DNA of 64,000 nt from Microbacterium sp. zg-B185 (GTDB lineage Bacteria > Actinomycetota > Actinomycetes > Actinomycetales > Microbacteriaceae). The stretch is from assembly GCF_030246885.1 (NCBI RefSeq), contig NZ_CP126739.1, positions 1,612,001-1,676,000 of the forward strand, in the 5' to 3' direction. The first letter of the stretch is position 1. Every line of letters begins with the position of its first letter. The notes beneath the pieces are model-generated. The model did not search any database and had not been told where the DNA came from. It worked only from the letters and a program-made list of their open reading frames with translations. The position numbers and the translations under genes were made by a program. Shown here piece after piece: positions 31,464 to 41,435 of the stretch.

Positions 31464-34190
31464 TCAGCTCTCGCCGCCCGCGTTGCCGCTGGTGCCGGCG
31501 GTCACGTCGTGCAGCCGGTACTTCTCGATCGCCTGGGCGGCGAGCGACGCGTCGACCGCGCCGTCCTGCGCCAGCGACTGCAGGGTCCGCACCACCACGG
31601 ACGGTCCGTCGATCTTGAAGAACCGGCGAGCCGCCGCACGCGTGTCCGAGAACCCGAAACCGTCGGCGCCGAGCGTTGCGAACCGGTGCTGAACCCACGG
31701 ACGGATCTGGTCCTGCACGGCGTGCATGTAGTCGCTCACGGCGACGACGGGACCGGGCGTGTCGCGCAGCTTCTCGGTGATGTACGCGGTGCGCGGCTCC
31801 TCTTGCGGGTGCAGGAAGTTGTGCTCGTCGGCGGCCAGGCCGTCCCGGCGCAACTCGGTCCACGAGGTGACGGACCAGACGTCGGCGATCACGCCCCAGT
31901 CGTTCTTGAGCAACTGCTGCGCCTCCAGGGCCCACGGGACTCCGACGCCGGACGCCAGAAGCTGCGCGCGCGGGCCGTCACCCTCGCCCACGGAGATTCG
32001 GTGGATGCCGCGGACGATGCCGTCCACGTCCACATCCGCCGGCTCGGCGGGCTGCAGAAGCGGCTCGTTGTAGACGGTCAGGTAGTACATCACGTTCGGG
32101 TCGGGGTGTGCGCCGCCGTACATGCGGTCCAGGCCCGCGCGGACGATATGGGCGATCTCGTAGCCGTAGGCGGGGTCGTACGACACGGTCGCCGGGTTCG
32201 TCGAGGCGAGCAGGTGCGAGTGACCGTCGGCGTGCTGCAGCCCCTCACCGGTCAGCGTGGTCCGACCGGCCGTCGCGCCGATGACGAAGCCGCGTGCCAT
32301 CTGGTCGCCGGCAGCCCACTGGGCGTCGCCGGTGCGCTGGAATCCGAACATCGAATAGAAGATGTAAACCGGGATCAGGGGTTCGCCGTGAGTGGAGTAG
32401 GAGGTGCCCACTCCCGTGAACGCGGCAACCGCACCGGCCTCGTTGATGCCGACGTGCAGGATCTGCCCCTGCGGGCTCTCCTTGTACGCGAGCAGCAGCT
32501 CACGGTCGACGGAGGTGTAGTTCTGCCCGTTCGGGTTGTAGATCTTCGCCGTCGGGAAGAAGGCATCCATGCCGAACGTGCGCGCCTCGTCGGGAATGAT
32601 CGGCACGATGCGGTGGCCGAAGTCCTTGGCCCGCAGCAGGTCCTTCAGCAGGCGGACGAACGCCATGGTCGTGGCGATCTCCTGGGTGCCGGAGCCCTTC
32701 TTCGGCTGTGCGTACGCGGAATCGCCGGGAAGCGTCAGCCCGACATGGGTCGAACGGCGCTCGGGCACGAAGCCGCCCAGCGCGCGCCGACGCTCCATGA
32801 GGTACTGGATCGTCTCGTCCTGCTGACCGGGGTTGTAGTACGGCGGCAGATACGGGTTCTCCTCGAGCTGAGCATCCGAGATCGGGATGTGCATGCCGTC
32901 GCGGAAGTGCTTCAGATCGTCGAGTGTCATCTTCTTCATCTGGTGCGTCGCGTTGCGCCCTTCGAAGTGGGGCCCGAGCCCATAGCCCTTGATCGTCTTG
33001 GCGATGATCACGGTGGGCTGCCCCTTGTGCTCAACGGCAGCCTTGTACGCCGCGTACACCTTGCGGTAGTCGTGACCGCCGCGCTTGAGTCCCCAGACCT
33101 GGTCGTCGGTGTAGTCCTTGACCAGCGCGAGCGCCCGCTCATCCCGGCCGAAGAAGTTCTCGCGCACGTACGCGCCGTTCTCGCTCTTGAAGGTCTGGTA
33201 ATCGCCGTCCGGGGTGATGTTCATCAGGTTCAGCAGCGCGCCATCGGTGTCGCGGGCCAGGAGATCGTCCCATTCGCGGCCCCACACGACCTTGATGACA
33301 TTCCACCCGGCGCCGCGGAAGAAGCTCTCCAGCTCCTGGATGATCTTTCCGTTGCCGCGCACCGGGCCGTCCAGGCGCTGCAGGTTGGCGTTGATGACGA
33401 AGGTCAGATTGTCCAGGCCCTCGTTCGCGGCGACCTGCAGCTGCCCGCGGCTTTCGACCTCGTCCATTTCGCCGTCGCCGAGGAACGCCCAGACGTGGGA
33501 TTCCCCGACGTCTTTGATGCCCCGGTTCGTGAGGTACTTGTTCGTCATCGCCTGGTAGATCGCGTTGATGGGGCCCAGGCCCATCGACACGGTCGGGAAT
33601 TGCCAGAACTCCGGCATGAGCCGGGGGTGAGGATAGGACGGGATGCCGTTGGGGGCCGCCGACTTCTCCTGGCGGAAGCCGTCCAGCTGCGCCTCGGTGA
33701 GGCGTCCCTCCAGGAATGCGCGCGCGTAGGTGCCCGGGGACGCGTGGCCCTGAACGAAGATCTGATCGCCACCGGAGGGATGGTCGGCGCCGCGGAAGAA
33801 GTGGTTGAAGCCCACCTCGTAGAGCGCGGCCGAAGACGCGTACGTCGAGATGTGTCCGCCGACGCCGATCCCCGGTCGCTGGGCGCGGTGGACCGTGACC
33901 GCGGCGTTCCAGCGGATCCAGGCCCGGTAGCGACGCTCGATCTCCTCGTCACCGGGGAAGTCGGGCTCGTTCTCGGGAGCGATCGTATTGATGTAGTCCG
34001 TGGTGGGGACCATCGGCACACCCAGATGCAGATCCTTCGAGCGCTTCAGCAGGCTGAGCATGATCTCGCGCGCCCGGCCGTGGCCTTTCGCGGCGACGAG
34101 CTGCTCGAGCGACTCCTGCCATTCGGCGGTCTCGTCGGGATCGCTGTCGAGGGCGCCTTGGGAGTAGGGATCCTGGTCGTGAACAGTCAC
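31464..34190 (-). CDS. aceE: Pyruvate dehydrogenase E1 component, homodimeric
   Basis: Decarboxylates pyruvate with thiamine diphosphate and passes acetyl groups to E2. 908 residues, the usual size of single-chain E1. The ThDP motif starts [12 protein letters not shown] near 235 and ends with the [12 protein letters not shown] loop. The start GTG 34190 is fixed by AAAGG at a suitable distance; longer readings have no ribosome site. Supplies acetyl-CoA for the fatty-acid genes that follow on the same strand. Confidence 0.96.
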   Translation of the reverse strand: MTVHDQDPYSQGALDSDPDETAEWQESLEQLVAAKGHGRAREIMLSLLKRSKDLHLGVPMVPTTDYINTIAPENEPDFPGDEEIERRYRAWIRWNAAVTVHRAQRPGIGVGGHISTYASSAALYEVGFNHFFRGADHPSGGDQIFVQGHASPGTYARAFLEGRLTEAQLDGFRQEKSAAPNGIPSYPHPRLMPEFWQFPTVSMGLGPINAIYQAMTNKYLTNRGIKDVGESHVWAFLGDGEMDEVESRGQLQVAANEGLDNLTFVINANLQRLDGPVRGNGKIIQELESFFRGAGWNVIKVVWGREWDDLLARDTDGALLNLMNITPDGDYQTFKSENGAYVRENFFGRDERALALVKDYTDDQVWGLKRGGHDYRKVYAAYKAAVEHKGQPTVIIAKTIKGYGLGPHFEGRNATHQMKKMTLDDLKHFRDGMHIPISDAQLEENPYLPPYYNPGQQDETIQYLMERRRALGGFVPERRSTHVGLTLPGDSAYAQPKKGSGTQEIATTMAFVRLLKDLLRAKDFGHRIVPIIPDEARTFGMDAFFPTAKIYNPNGQNYTSVDRELLLAYKESPQGQILHVGINEAGAVAAFTGVGTSYSTHGEPLIPVYIFYSMFGFQRTGDAQWAAGDQMARGFVIGATAGRTTLTGEGLQHADGHSHLLASTNPATVSYDPAYGYEIAHIVRAGLDRMYGGAHPDPNVMYYLTVYNEPLLQPAEPADVDVDGIVRGIHRISVGEGDGPRAQLLASGVGVPWALEAQQLLKNDWGVIADVWSVTSWTELRRDGLAADEHNFLHPQEEPRTAYITEKLRDTPGPVVAVSDYMHAVQDQIRPWVQHRFATLGADGFGFSDTRAAARRFFKIDGPSVVVRTLQSLAQDGAVDASLAAQAIEKYRLHDVTAGTSGNAGGES

Positions 34191-34207
34191 GGAAGACCTT
34201 TCGTCGT

Positions 34208-34288
34208 CTGGCAGATCGTGCCAGGTAATCGCAGGTGATGCGGCGCAGGCTTTGTTCAGCAGACACAAACGCACCGACTGTCAGCCTA
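34208..34288 (-). promoter_or_regulatory. aceE promoter and 5' UTR hairpin
   Basis: TAGGCT (34288-34283) is a likely -10, giving a ~90-base 5' UTR. Within it CTGGCA/TGCCAG form a 6-bp hairpin (34224-34208) just upstream of the ribosome site. Confidence 0.45.
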
Positions 34289-34343
34289 GCGAGTCCTGTG
34301 TGGGCGCAGGCGTCCTGGTCGCCACGTTCTAGACTTGCCGCGA

Positions 34344-34416
34344 GGGCCTTTAGCTCAGCTGGTAGAGCGCCACGTTTACACCGTGGATGTCGTCGGTTCG
34401 ATCCCGGCAGGGCCCA
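34344..34416 (+). tRNA. tRNA-Val (TAC)
   Basis: Acceptor GGGCCTT/AGGGCCC (one T-G pair), D-arm GCTC/GAGC, anticodon arm CCACG-TTTACAC-CGTGG with anticodon TAC, T-arm GTCGG-TTCGATC-CCGGC. CCA not encoded. TAGACT at 34330 is a likely -10. Confidence 0.97.
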
Positions 34417-34825
34417 CCCAGAAAACACTGGGGACGCGAGCTGTGCCCCGCTCTCAGGAAACCGGACGCGGCCCCCCAGCGGCCCCCGCGAATGGTGAGT
34501 TGCGTTCGCAGTGCGTTCATCCTCCGGTCGTCCGCGGAGCGATCAAGACAGGCCACTCACCGTCACTGCGCAACGTCGCACGCACGGCACTCGTTGCTGC
34601 GAATGCATCAGAGTGCATCCTCAGTTCCACTACCGGGGAGTCGTATGTCCGCGAGTCGGACGTTCGGGCGTCCGTTTGACGCACCCGACTGCGACAATCC
34701 ATGCGGGCGGGTCTTTCGGACACCTTTCAACGACAGCCGCAAGCGCACGCGTGTCGCGGCGACAATCAGACATAGCTGTCGCAGTGACCGACCGGTGATC
34801 GGGTACGTGCGAGCGCGACGGACCG
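34417..34825. other. Gene-free stretch after tRNA-Val
   Basis: No frame here has a ribosome site or recognisable protein family. No copy of the tRNA 3' end, integrase or terminal repeat was seen, although the place is typical for island insertion. It ends where the decayed ACC deaminase homology begins. Confidence 0.5.
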
Positions 34826-35696
34826 TAGATCTCGAGCTGCGCGCCGAGCGCCATCGCCTCCATGGTCGACTCGATGGGCAGGCCGTACAGCTCGCCCGCC
34901 CAGCCCTCGAGCACCTGGGAGCTCGTCATCGCGCAGGTCGCGGCCCCAGCTCGATGAGCGCGGCGGTGTGACGGGCGATGCGGGTGATCTGGGCAGTGGT
35001 CTTGTCCAGAGTGGCGGATGCGTCGATGCCCAGCACCCGCCGCCTGATGCCCGTGAGGTCCTGGAGCGCGGCGAAACCCGCGAGCATCCCCGCATGCGTC
35101 GACCCGGTGACAGTGCACACGATGGTCGTGTCGAACGTGATGCCGAGCGCCTTCTCCTACTCGGCGAGCTCGAAGGCCCAGTTCGCGAACCCCAGCCCGC
35201 CGAGCGGGTGCTCGGACGCGCCGGTGGGTATCGGGTAAGGCGTGCCGCCGGATGCCTCGACCTCTGCGAGCGCGGACTTCGACGAGTCGCGACGCCGATG
35301 TCGAACCCCGCGTCATCCAGCCGGGAGTCGGCGCCCATCATGCGGGAGAGGAGGATGTTGCCGACCCTGTCGTTGCTCGGGTCGTCCCACGGCACCCACT
35401 TCTCCTGCACGAGACGCGCCTTCGGGCCCAGGGTGTGCCGCGACCGCCGGACCCGGCGCGTGTGGTTGGACTGGTACCCGCCGATCGAGACGAGGGTGTC
35501 GGCGCCCGATGCGAGCACATCGGGGACGATGTACCCGAGCTTGCGCACCTTGTTTCCGCCGTACGCGAGACCACTCGAGACGTCATCGCGCTTGGCCTAG
35601 ACCTGCGCGCCCTCAGGTGCTGGGTAGTTCGTTTCAGGTGCTGGAGCGGACTCGGTCCGAACGTGAGCGGGTAGCGGGGAACTCGGCAAGCTTCAT
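34826..35696 (-). pseudogene. acdS: 1-aminocyclopropane-1-carboxylate deaminase, decayed
   Basis: PLP enzyme family that splits the ethylene precursor ACC. Homology is spread over several frames: MKLAEF, then PRYPLTFGPSPLQHLKR after a one-base shift, AKRDD and [14 protein letters not shown] with a TAG directly before [24 protein letters not shown], a shifted part with [14 protein letters not shown] followed by TAG, then [17 protein letters not shown] and [12 protein letters not shown], another shift, and [16 protein letters not shown]. The last part (DPVYEGKS region) is missing. At least two nonsense codons and several frameshifts: clearly non-functional. Confidence 0.88.
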
Positions 35697-35885
35697 AGCA
35701 CGTCGTCCTCGGGTCGGCGGTCGGTGTTCCCAGTCTCCGCCATGCCTACTCCACTCTGCGTGAGAAGGCGGGTCTGTATGGCTTCCGCGGCGTGTCTCCC
35801 GACACTTCTGCCTTCTCGCGAGAGCAGTCGGGGAGATTCTGCTGCCAGTTAGGAACCATCCGTGCGATCACGGACACTACAGGGT

Positions 35886-36422
35886 ATGAGCGATGCTGAT
35901 GCGGAGTTGTGGGTGCGGGTGCGCGCGGGCGATGAATCCGCGCTCGGTGCCCTCTTCGATCGACACGAGGCCCGACTGTTCCGCCACGCTTGCCGTCTGC
36001 TCACCACGCGAGAAGACGCGAAGGATGCCGTCACCATCGCCTTCTTCGAGCTGTGGCGCAAACGCGCCTCCGTGCGCTTGGTCGATGGGTCGCCGCTGCC
36101 GTGGCTGCTGAACACCGTGTCGCATTCGGCGCGCAACCTCGAGCGGTCCGGTCGTCGCTACCGGGCACTGATCGCCCACTCGCCGATCGGCGATCACGCA
36201 GCGGCACCACGCGCTTCCGATGAGAGCGGCGTTCTGGCCGCGTTGAAGAGGCTCCCGGCACGGGAGCAGAGCGTCATCGTCCTCACTGTGCTGGAGGGAT
36301 ATCCGGAGCGGGCGACCGCGGAAACCCTCGGCATCCCCGTGGGGACGGTCAAATCACGACTCGCGCGGGCGAAGGCGAAGCTGCGCGACGAGATGAAGGC
36401 GATGGAGGCATCATGGGCATGA
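35886..36422 (+). CDS. ECF-type RNA polymerase sigma factor
   Basis: 178 residues with sigma-70 region 2 (ALFDRHEARLFRHACRLL..DAKDAVTIAFFELWRKR) and region 4 (LPAREQSVIVLTVLEGYPERATAETLGIPVGTVKSRLARAKAKLR). No region 3, as in ECF factors. It overlaps the next gene, a membrane protein probably serving as its anti-sigma or sensor partner. What it controls is unknown. The region 4 recognition helix follows GTVKSRL. Confidence 0.92.
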   Translation: MSDADAELWVRVRAGDESALGALFDRHEARLFRHACRLLTTREDAKDAVTIAFFELWRKRASVRLVDGSPLPWLLNTVSHSARNLERSGRRYRALIAHSPIGDHAAAPRASDESGVLAALKRLPAREQSVIVLTVLEGYPERATAETLGIPVGTVKSRLARAKAKLRDEMKAMEASWA

Positions 36423-37567
36423 ACGACGACGGTCTCTCCCCGCGGGAGCACGCGGAGATGCGGGACCTGGTCCTCGCCGGCACCCAGCGAATCAAGCCTG
36501 CGGGTGCACACCGCAATCAGTTCGTCGCAGCCACGCTCGCGCTGGTGCTGGTCGGCGCCGTGACGGGCGCCGCGATCACGACCGCGGCGATCTTCGGAAC
36601 CGACACGACCGCGACCACGCCGACTCCTTCGCCGACGGTGACGGTGACGGTGACCCCGACGCCTACCGCAACTCCGACGCCGACGGCTACGCCGCCGCCG
36701 GTGCCCGCCGAGGCCGGCACAGCGTTCGGCGGCGATTGCGCCAACTCTCTAAGACCCGAGGAGGTCGCAGCCGCCATCGGCGTAGACATGGTCCTCCACG
36801 AGCCTGCGTGGCGATCCGGAGCGGAGGGCCTATTGGGAGGGCTGGTCTGCACCTGGACCGACCCGAATGGATACGCGAGCCCGACGGTCCGGCTGATCTC
36901 TTATCCCGCGTCACTCGTGCCCGTTGACATCCAAGCGGCGCCGGCCCTCTGCGGGGGCGAGGAAAACAACTGCACGATCAGCGGCGCTTCGGGGGACACC
37001 TGGCTGTACATGAGCATCAGCCCTGCAGTCGAAGAGACCGTCGGCCGAGATCTGTGGGAGACCGCTGTGTCACGCGCCGGCAAGTTCGCCGCACCGCGAT
37101 CGGAACCCCGCACGGCCGATTGGTGGCCGACGACATCGTGCGAGCAGCTCGAGCAAAATGTGGATCTGCTCGCGGTGACCGGGTGGCAGTCGATCAGTTA
37201 CACCCCGCTGCATGACGCCAACTCGCGGACGCCTTGGTCTCTGCCGGAGCGAGTGGGTGGAGTCAGCTGGTGCCAGTTCACAGGAAACCCGCCTGGGAGT
37301 GGGCTCCACGGGGTCGGCATCTCGATTCGGGTCATCCCGGGTGGCGGGAAGTACTTCTCGCAGATCGCCGCGTCCGAGGGCGCGACGACCGTCGAGGTGG
37401 AGGGAGCGGTCGAGGCTGCCGAGGTCCGCGACGACGACCTGTGGGAAGGGCATTACGCGAAAACGGTCGCCACCGACGGCGTCAACCTTGTCATCGTGGG
37501 AATCAGCATGCTCGACGACAGTACGGCCGGCTCGCCGATCGCCGCCGCCGTGCTCGCTGCGATGTAA
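36413..37567 (+). CDS. Membrane protein with extracytoplasmic domain, putative anti-sigma partner
   Basis: 384 residues: ~36 cytosolic residues, one membrane segment (about 38-61), a Pro/Thr/Val stalk (about 65-100) and a ~280-residue outer domain with several Cys, in two similar halves that each begin around a C-x-W or SCEQL block. No HxxxCxxC zinc anti-sigma motif is present, so the anti-sigma role is inferred only from the overlap with the sigma gene and the layout. GGAGG precedes ATG 36413; ATG 36419 overlaps the sigma stop and is an alternative. Confidence 0.75.
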   Translation: MGMNDDGLSPREHAEMRDLVLAGTQRIKPAGAHRNQFVAATLALVLVGAVTGAAITTAAIFGTDTTATTPTPSPTVTVTVTPTPTATPTPTATPPPVPAEAGTAFGGDCANSLRPEEVAAAIGVDMVLHEPAWRSGAEGLLGGLVCTWTDPNGYASPTVRLISYPASLVPVDIQAAPALCGGEENNCTISGASGDTWLYMSISPAVEETVGRDLWETAVSRAGKFAAPRSEPRTADWWPTTSCEQLEQNVDLLAVTGWQSISYTPLHDANSRTPWSLPERVGGVSWCQFTGNPPGSGLHGVGISIRVIPGGGKYFSQIAASEGATTVEVEGAVEAAEVRDDDLWEGHYAKTVATDGVNLVIVGISMLDDSTAGSPIAAAVLAAM

Positions 37568-37599
37568 CCGGTCGAGGCGGGGGCAGCACTCCTCCCATC

Positions 37600-37761
37600 T
37601 AGACTCGTCCCTCGTGGTCACCCGTCTCTCGCATCACTTCCTCCGCACCCTGCGCGAAGACCCGCCTGACGCCGAGGTCGCCTCGCACCGATGGCTCGTG
37701 CGTGCCGGCTACATCCGCCGCCAGGCCCCAGGCGTCTTCGCGTGGCTGCCGCTCAGTCTGG
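37600..37761 (+). pseudogene. proS: proS 5' fragment (prolyl-tRNA synthetase) with its promoter
   Basis: From GTG 37614 the reading [36 protein letters not shown].. up to FAWLPLSLG matches the first ~48 residues of prolyl-tRNA synthetase and then stops abruptly. TAGACT eight bases before the GTG looks like the original -10. The rest of the ~580-residue enzyme is absent, so an intact copy must exist elsewhere. The fragment ends where the reversed SRAP fragment begins. Confidence 0.85.
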
Positions 37762-37871
37762 GTGGGCGCGACCGAGTACCTGGGCGTCCATTCGCGGAAG
37801 TCGCCGCCCTCGACGACGAAGTCGCGAATGAGTTCGTCGGTCTTGGCGTTCAGGGCGAATCTCCCGCACAT
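37760..37871 (-). pseudogene. SRAP (YedK/HMCES) peptidase 5' fragment
   Basis: Reads [20 protein letters not shown].. to RYSVAPTQT, the first ~36 residues of an SOS-response-associated peptidase, including the catalytic Cys 2. AAGGAG is still present upstream. The remainder is replaced by antisense proS sequence. The two fragments meet tail to tail at about 37755-37770. Confidence 0.85.
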
Positions 37872-37958
37872 CCCGCTTTTCTCCTTGCCATCACGCGGTT
37901 TTGTGCGGATCGAGTTGTCGCGTTGGTCGACCGGCAACCGGGCCACTACTTCGTCAGA

Positions 37959-38291
37959 TCACAATCTGTCACGCCAGGGTCCGAACTCGCGTTGTACGTC
38001 GGCAAACGATTGAACCTCGTCCTGTAGGCGAAGCGCTATCCACTCTCCGTCGCGCAGCCACTTCTGCAGGTTCGCGTCGGTGTCCCACCCTTGGAACGGG
38101 TTGGCGTGTTCCTCGAAGAACGCTTGCCAGCCGGCTAGATCCTCGCCGAGTTCCTGACTCAGTCCGTACGTGGCCGGCGTCGTCGTGTAACCGACGTCCC
38201 ACGTGGGCGTTGAGTCCTCCCAGAGCGGGTAGTCGCGGGAGTATTCCGGGAACAACCGGATCACCCGTCGGTGCGGCGGAATCTGCTCCAT
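37959..38291 (-). CDS. Small acidic protein of unknown function
   Basis: I do not recognise this 110-residue protein. It is rich in Trp, Asp and Glu ([32 protein letters not shown]) and has no signal or membrane segment. The start is uncertain: ATG 38291 has no good ribosome site, and GTG codons lie a few codons upstream. Divergent from the next protein, about 105 bases apart, suggesting a shared control region. Confidence 0.55.
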   Translation of the reverse strand: MEQIPPHRRVIRLFPEYSRDYPLWEDSTPTWDVGYTTTPATYGLSQELGEDLAGWQAFFEEHANPFQGWDTDANLQKWLRDGEWIALRLQDEVQSFADVQREFGPWRDRL

Positions 38292-38395
38292 GAACTGCAC
38301 GATACCCACGCCGGCGGATGCATGACCGGCGCGAGCGGTGAGCGTCGTTCTGAGGGACCGCCCTTCGGACGCACCTGTCTGCGTGGTCTCCGTAC

Positions 38396-39193
38396 ATGCC
38401 CCCATTGCGTCACGAAGTCGACATGCGTCCTGCTGAGGCCGTCGCCAACTTGCTCGACCCGCGGGGAGACAGGGTCGCATCGGTGATCCCACCCGGCTAC
38501 GAATCGTATGTTCGCATTCTCAACCCGATTGAACTCAGAGACGGGTCCACCATCTCCTGGACCGAGACCGTGAGCAGAAACGGGTTCAAGCCTCACGCCT
38601 GGATGCAGTGGCCCGAATTCGAAGCCAGCAACCAAATTGCGTTCTGGAAGGAACCCGAAATGGGAAACCCGGCAGTCAGTCTCGTTCAGCACCTCATCGA
38701 GGCACTGCAACCGGATCGGAGCACGCACTACTTCGCCTCATGGGCCGGGTACGCCACGGAGATACAAGAACCAACCGTCGAGTTCTCCCCGTATCACCGT
38801 GAAATGGTGCTCTACACAGGCAACCTGGTCGATGAGGACCACGCTCCGCTCCTGCCGACCACGGCGACTGGCCGCGTGCCGATGTACTGGTGGCCCTCGG
38901 ATCTTCGCTGGCTCGTCGGACACGACATCTACGCGCGAAGCCTCTTCGTCGGCTGCTCCGAGAGTACAGCGCAGAGAATCCTCGCAGATCAGAACCTCGA
39001 CGCATACGCAGTGATGGCCTCAGACAAGGTCCTCAACGAAGAGTTCGGACGCGACCGCAGCAACGGCTGCGAATCACCGCCTGTCGCACGAGCGGATCGG
39101 CAATTGCACCTCCGTGGTTACGCCGTTGACCCTCGGGAGGACGGGATCTGCGCTCTCCAGAGAATCCAGGGTCCCGCCTGCAGGGCATCCTGA
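38396..39193 (+). CDS. Protein of unknown function
   Basis: 265 residues, not recognised. Conserved-looking parts are LLDPRGDRVASVIPPGYESY and YVRILNPIE near the start, and WWPSDLRWLVGHDIYARSLFVGCSE in the second half. Soluble, no signal. The last ~35 residues are low in expected structure and may be read-through of a damaged end. ATG 38423 is an alternative start. Paired divergently with the small acidic protein. Confidence 0.55.
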   Translation: MPPLRHEVDMRPAEAVANLLDPRGDRVASVIPPGYESYVRILNPIELRDGSTISWTETVSRNGFKPHAWMQWPEFEASNQIAFWKEPEMGNPAVSLVQHLIEALQPDRSTHYFASWAGYATEIQEPTVEFSPYHREMVLYTGNLVDEDHAPLLPTTATGRVPMYWWPSDLRWLVGHDIYARSLFVGCSESTAQRILADQNLDAYAVMASDKVLNEEFGRDRSNGCESPPVARADRQLHLRGYAVDPREDGICALQRIQGPACRAS

Positions 39194-39208
39194 GTTGCGC
39201 CTCTACGG

Positions 39209-39973
39209 CTACGCGGGCACAGTCCCCCGCGCTGTCCACGCTGACCCCGTGACTTCGAACGGGGCGGGCGGCATCTCGGACCGAAGCGTGTGTTGCAATC
39301 GCAGCCGTCCCGCGTCGTCAAGCGACGCGATGTACGCCCCGACCGGACCCACGCCGCGCTCGTAGGGTTGCCACCAGTCTTCGAAGGTCGGATGAAGCAC
39401 GCGCACCGTCAACACGGTCTCGGCGATCTCACGGAGCCCGGCCGCAGCCAGGTAGCGGCCGAGCTGTCCCCGTCGAGTACCCGGGCGCTCGGATTCGGAC
39501 GGCGCGTCCGGATCGACCGTGCTGAGCACCTCCCAGAATTGACTAAGCGGACTGGTACCCCCGGCGTGGTCCCATACGCACGCTGCAACCACGCCGCCGG
39601 GGCGGACCACCCGCGCCACTTCCCGAAGGTCGTGCACCGGGTCGCTCATGAAGTGGACCACCAGTTGCGCCAACGCGACGTCGAACTCGGCATCTTCGAA
39701 GGGAAGATCGCCCGCAGCCGCCATCTCGATCCGTGCTCCCGGAAAGCGCTCCCGCGCCGCCGCTGAGTACGAGACTGAGGGCTCGACTCCGGTGACGGCC
39801 GCCGCTCCCAGTCGAGCGACGAGCTCAGCTGTCAGCGCCCCGGGCCCGCACCCCACATCGAGCACGCGCTGACCCTGCTGGACACCCGCAAAATCCGAAA
39901 ATGGGGAGCTCAACAGCTCGGAATAGCGACCCATGAAGCGGTCGTAATCGACCGCTGCGCCCTCGAATCCCAT
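39209..39973 (-). CDS. SAM-dependent class I methyltransferase
   Basis: 254 residues with motif I VLDVGCGPGA (38-46), an acidic motif II region (TGVEPS), LPFEDAEFDVALAQLVVHF and the REVARVVRPGGVV motif III. Belongs to the Methyltransf_11/UbiE-like group; substrate unknown. TACGGT ends six bases before ATG 39973, indicating a leaderless start, so the long upstream extension of the frame is not used. It converges with the unknown protein gene. Confidence 0.88.
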   Translation of the reverse strand: MGFEGAAVDYDRFMGRYSELLSSPFSDFAGVQQGQRVLDVGCGPGALTAELVARLGAAAVTGVEPSVSYSAAARERFPGARIEMAAAGDLPFEDAEFDVALAQLVVHFMSDPVHDLREVARVVRPGGVVAACVWDHAGGTSPLSQFWEVLSTVDPDAPSESERPGTRRGQLGRYLAAAGLREIAETVLTVRVLHPTFEDWWQPYERGVGPVGAYIASLDDAGRLRLQHTLRSEMPPAPFEVTGSAWTARGTVPA

Positions 39974-39985
39974 GCGCACACCGTA

Positions 39986-40553
39986 CGTCCCCCGACCCAT
40001 CGGTGGAAGGGACCGCCCGATCAGTGCAGGCAGCGGAAGCATCCTCCCAAGATCGGTACGCGCGAATAGTGCGGCGCGCCACGAATCCACGCCGACCAGC
40101 ACCACCCATCCGTGCCCTTCGGGAGCGGGTTGGCCGACCGCATTCATCCACGATTCGCCGACCAAACGATCATGCACCGGCGCCGACCTTGTTTGATGGC
40201 AGGGAGTTCACGTCCGTCGCTGACCTCTCGAGGCCGCACGCAGGAGGATCGTCAATTGCGGATCAAACTGATCGGGTGCCGCGGAGGATTCTCACGGTCC
40301 CGGTTACTCGTTCGCCCGTGAGTCCGTGTTTTTTCGCGCCGGTACGGTTGCTTTGTCTAAATAGCGATCGTTTCTGACGACTGACCGCTCATCGACCTGG
40401 GGCCGCCGCAGATGGAGCTGGAATGCCCTTTCGGTCGGGACCTACGGCTGGCTCTGCTCTAGTTCTGCACAGGTAGGCTGCGCATGACCGGCAGAGCGGG
40501 TACGTGCGCTGATTCAGCAACGGTCCTCATCCTCGGACTCGTCATGCAATCGC
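39986..40553. other. Gene-free stretch
   Basis: No supported gene. A weak hairpin CACGG/CCGTG (40293-40328, with ACTC/GAGT inside) is followed by six T on the plus strand and may be a terminator left from a lost plus-strand gene. Confidence 0.4.
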
Positions 40554-41435
40554 TCACGCATCGCGACGCTTGAGCGTCACGATCGCCACGCTGAACAGCA
40601 CGACGACCCAGACCACGAGGCCGAGAGCCCCCTGCCACGGTTCGAGGACCCAGAGACCCTCGGCTCGGTTGAGCGGTGAGCCCGGTGCAACGAACTCGGC
40701 GTAACCCGGGTGGCTGGTGAGGGCTCGGCCCAGGTTGAACGGGAGCAGCGCGACGAGGTTGTGCAACCAGACCTGCGACGCGGCACCACCGGCCACGAGG
40801 CCGAGCCCGAGCGGTACGACGAACACGAGTCCGAGTGCCGTGGCGATGCCGCTCGCGATGTTGCGCAGGAACGCGCCGATCGCGAAGGCCATGAGCCCGA
40901 CCATCACGAGGTAGCCGATGCTGCCGATCATGGCACGCCAGTAGTGCGGGTCGTCGAAGCGGATGTCGATGCCGTTCCCGGCGAGCAGCGGGATGGAGAT
41001 CGGGATCGTGACGGCCACCGCCATTGCACCGATAAGGAAGGTGACGACGGCGAACACCAACGCTTTGGCAAGCAACGCGGGAACCCGACGCGGTACAGCC
41101 GTGAGGGTGGACCTGATCATCCCGCTGCTGTATTCGCCGGCAATCACCAGAACGCCCAACACGCCCACGATAAGAACGTTGATATCGGTGCTGAGATTGA
41201 TGACACTCACGCCGGCGTACTGCTGGCCTGTCTGTGCGACCTCTCCGTCGAACCAGGCGAAACTCATCGAGGAGGACATCTGAGCTCCCACACCGACGGT
41301 GATCGCGACGATGGCGGCGTAAATCCACCAGGTCGATCGGATGCTGCGGAGCTTGATCCACTCGGAGTGGATGATCCCTCCGATGCTGAGGTTCTGCCCT
41401 GTGGCCGCGAAGACCGGAGTGGTGGTCGCGCTCAT
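40554..41435 (-). CDS. ABC-2 type transporter permease
   Basis: 293 residues with about six membrane helices. The sequence (EWIKLRSIRSTWWIYAA, GEYSSGMIRSTLTAVPRR) is typical of ABC-2 permeases that partner bacteriocin/antibiotic-resistance-type ATPases. ATG overlaps the ATPase stop by four bases (ATGA). The last residues KRRDA stay in the cytosol. Substrate unknown. Confidence 0.9.
   Translation of the reverse strand: MSATTTPVFAATGQNLSIGGIIHSEWIKLRSIRSTWWIYAAIVAITVGVGAQMSSSMSFAWFDGEVAQTGQQYAGVSVINLSTDINVLIVGVLGVLVIAGEYSSGMIRSTLTAVPRRVPALLAKALVFAVVTFLIGAMAVAVTIPISIPLLAGNGIDIRFDDPHYWRAMIGSIGYLVMVGLMAFAIGAFLRNIASGIATALGLVFVVPLGLGLVAGGAASQVWLHNLVALLPFNLGRALTSHPGYAEFVAPGSPLNRAEGLWVLEPWQGALGLVVWVVVLFSVAIVTLKRRDA

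Noticed and set aside
31095..34238. A 1047-codon open frame antisense to aceE
   Set aside because: A mirror of a GC-rich coding gene: composition forces the opposite frame open. No ribosome site, Arg/Val-rich nonsense composition, and aceE is unambiguous.
34335..34430. Protein readings across tRNA-Val on both strands
   Set aside because: Such readings (for example CRDRTDDIHGVNVALYQLS) are well-known artefacts of tRNA genes.
34417..34825. Integrase or att-site remnant beside tRNA-Val
   Set aside because: No duplicated tRNA end and no integrase motif could be found.
36600..36700. GAC/GGT-type triplet repeats as a possible satellite
   Set aside because: They encode the Pro/Thr/Val stalk of the membrane protein and follow codon use.
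39974..40177. 68-codon N-terminal extension of the methyltransferase
   Set aside because: Homology begins at ATG 39973 and a -10 hexamer lies six bases before it.
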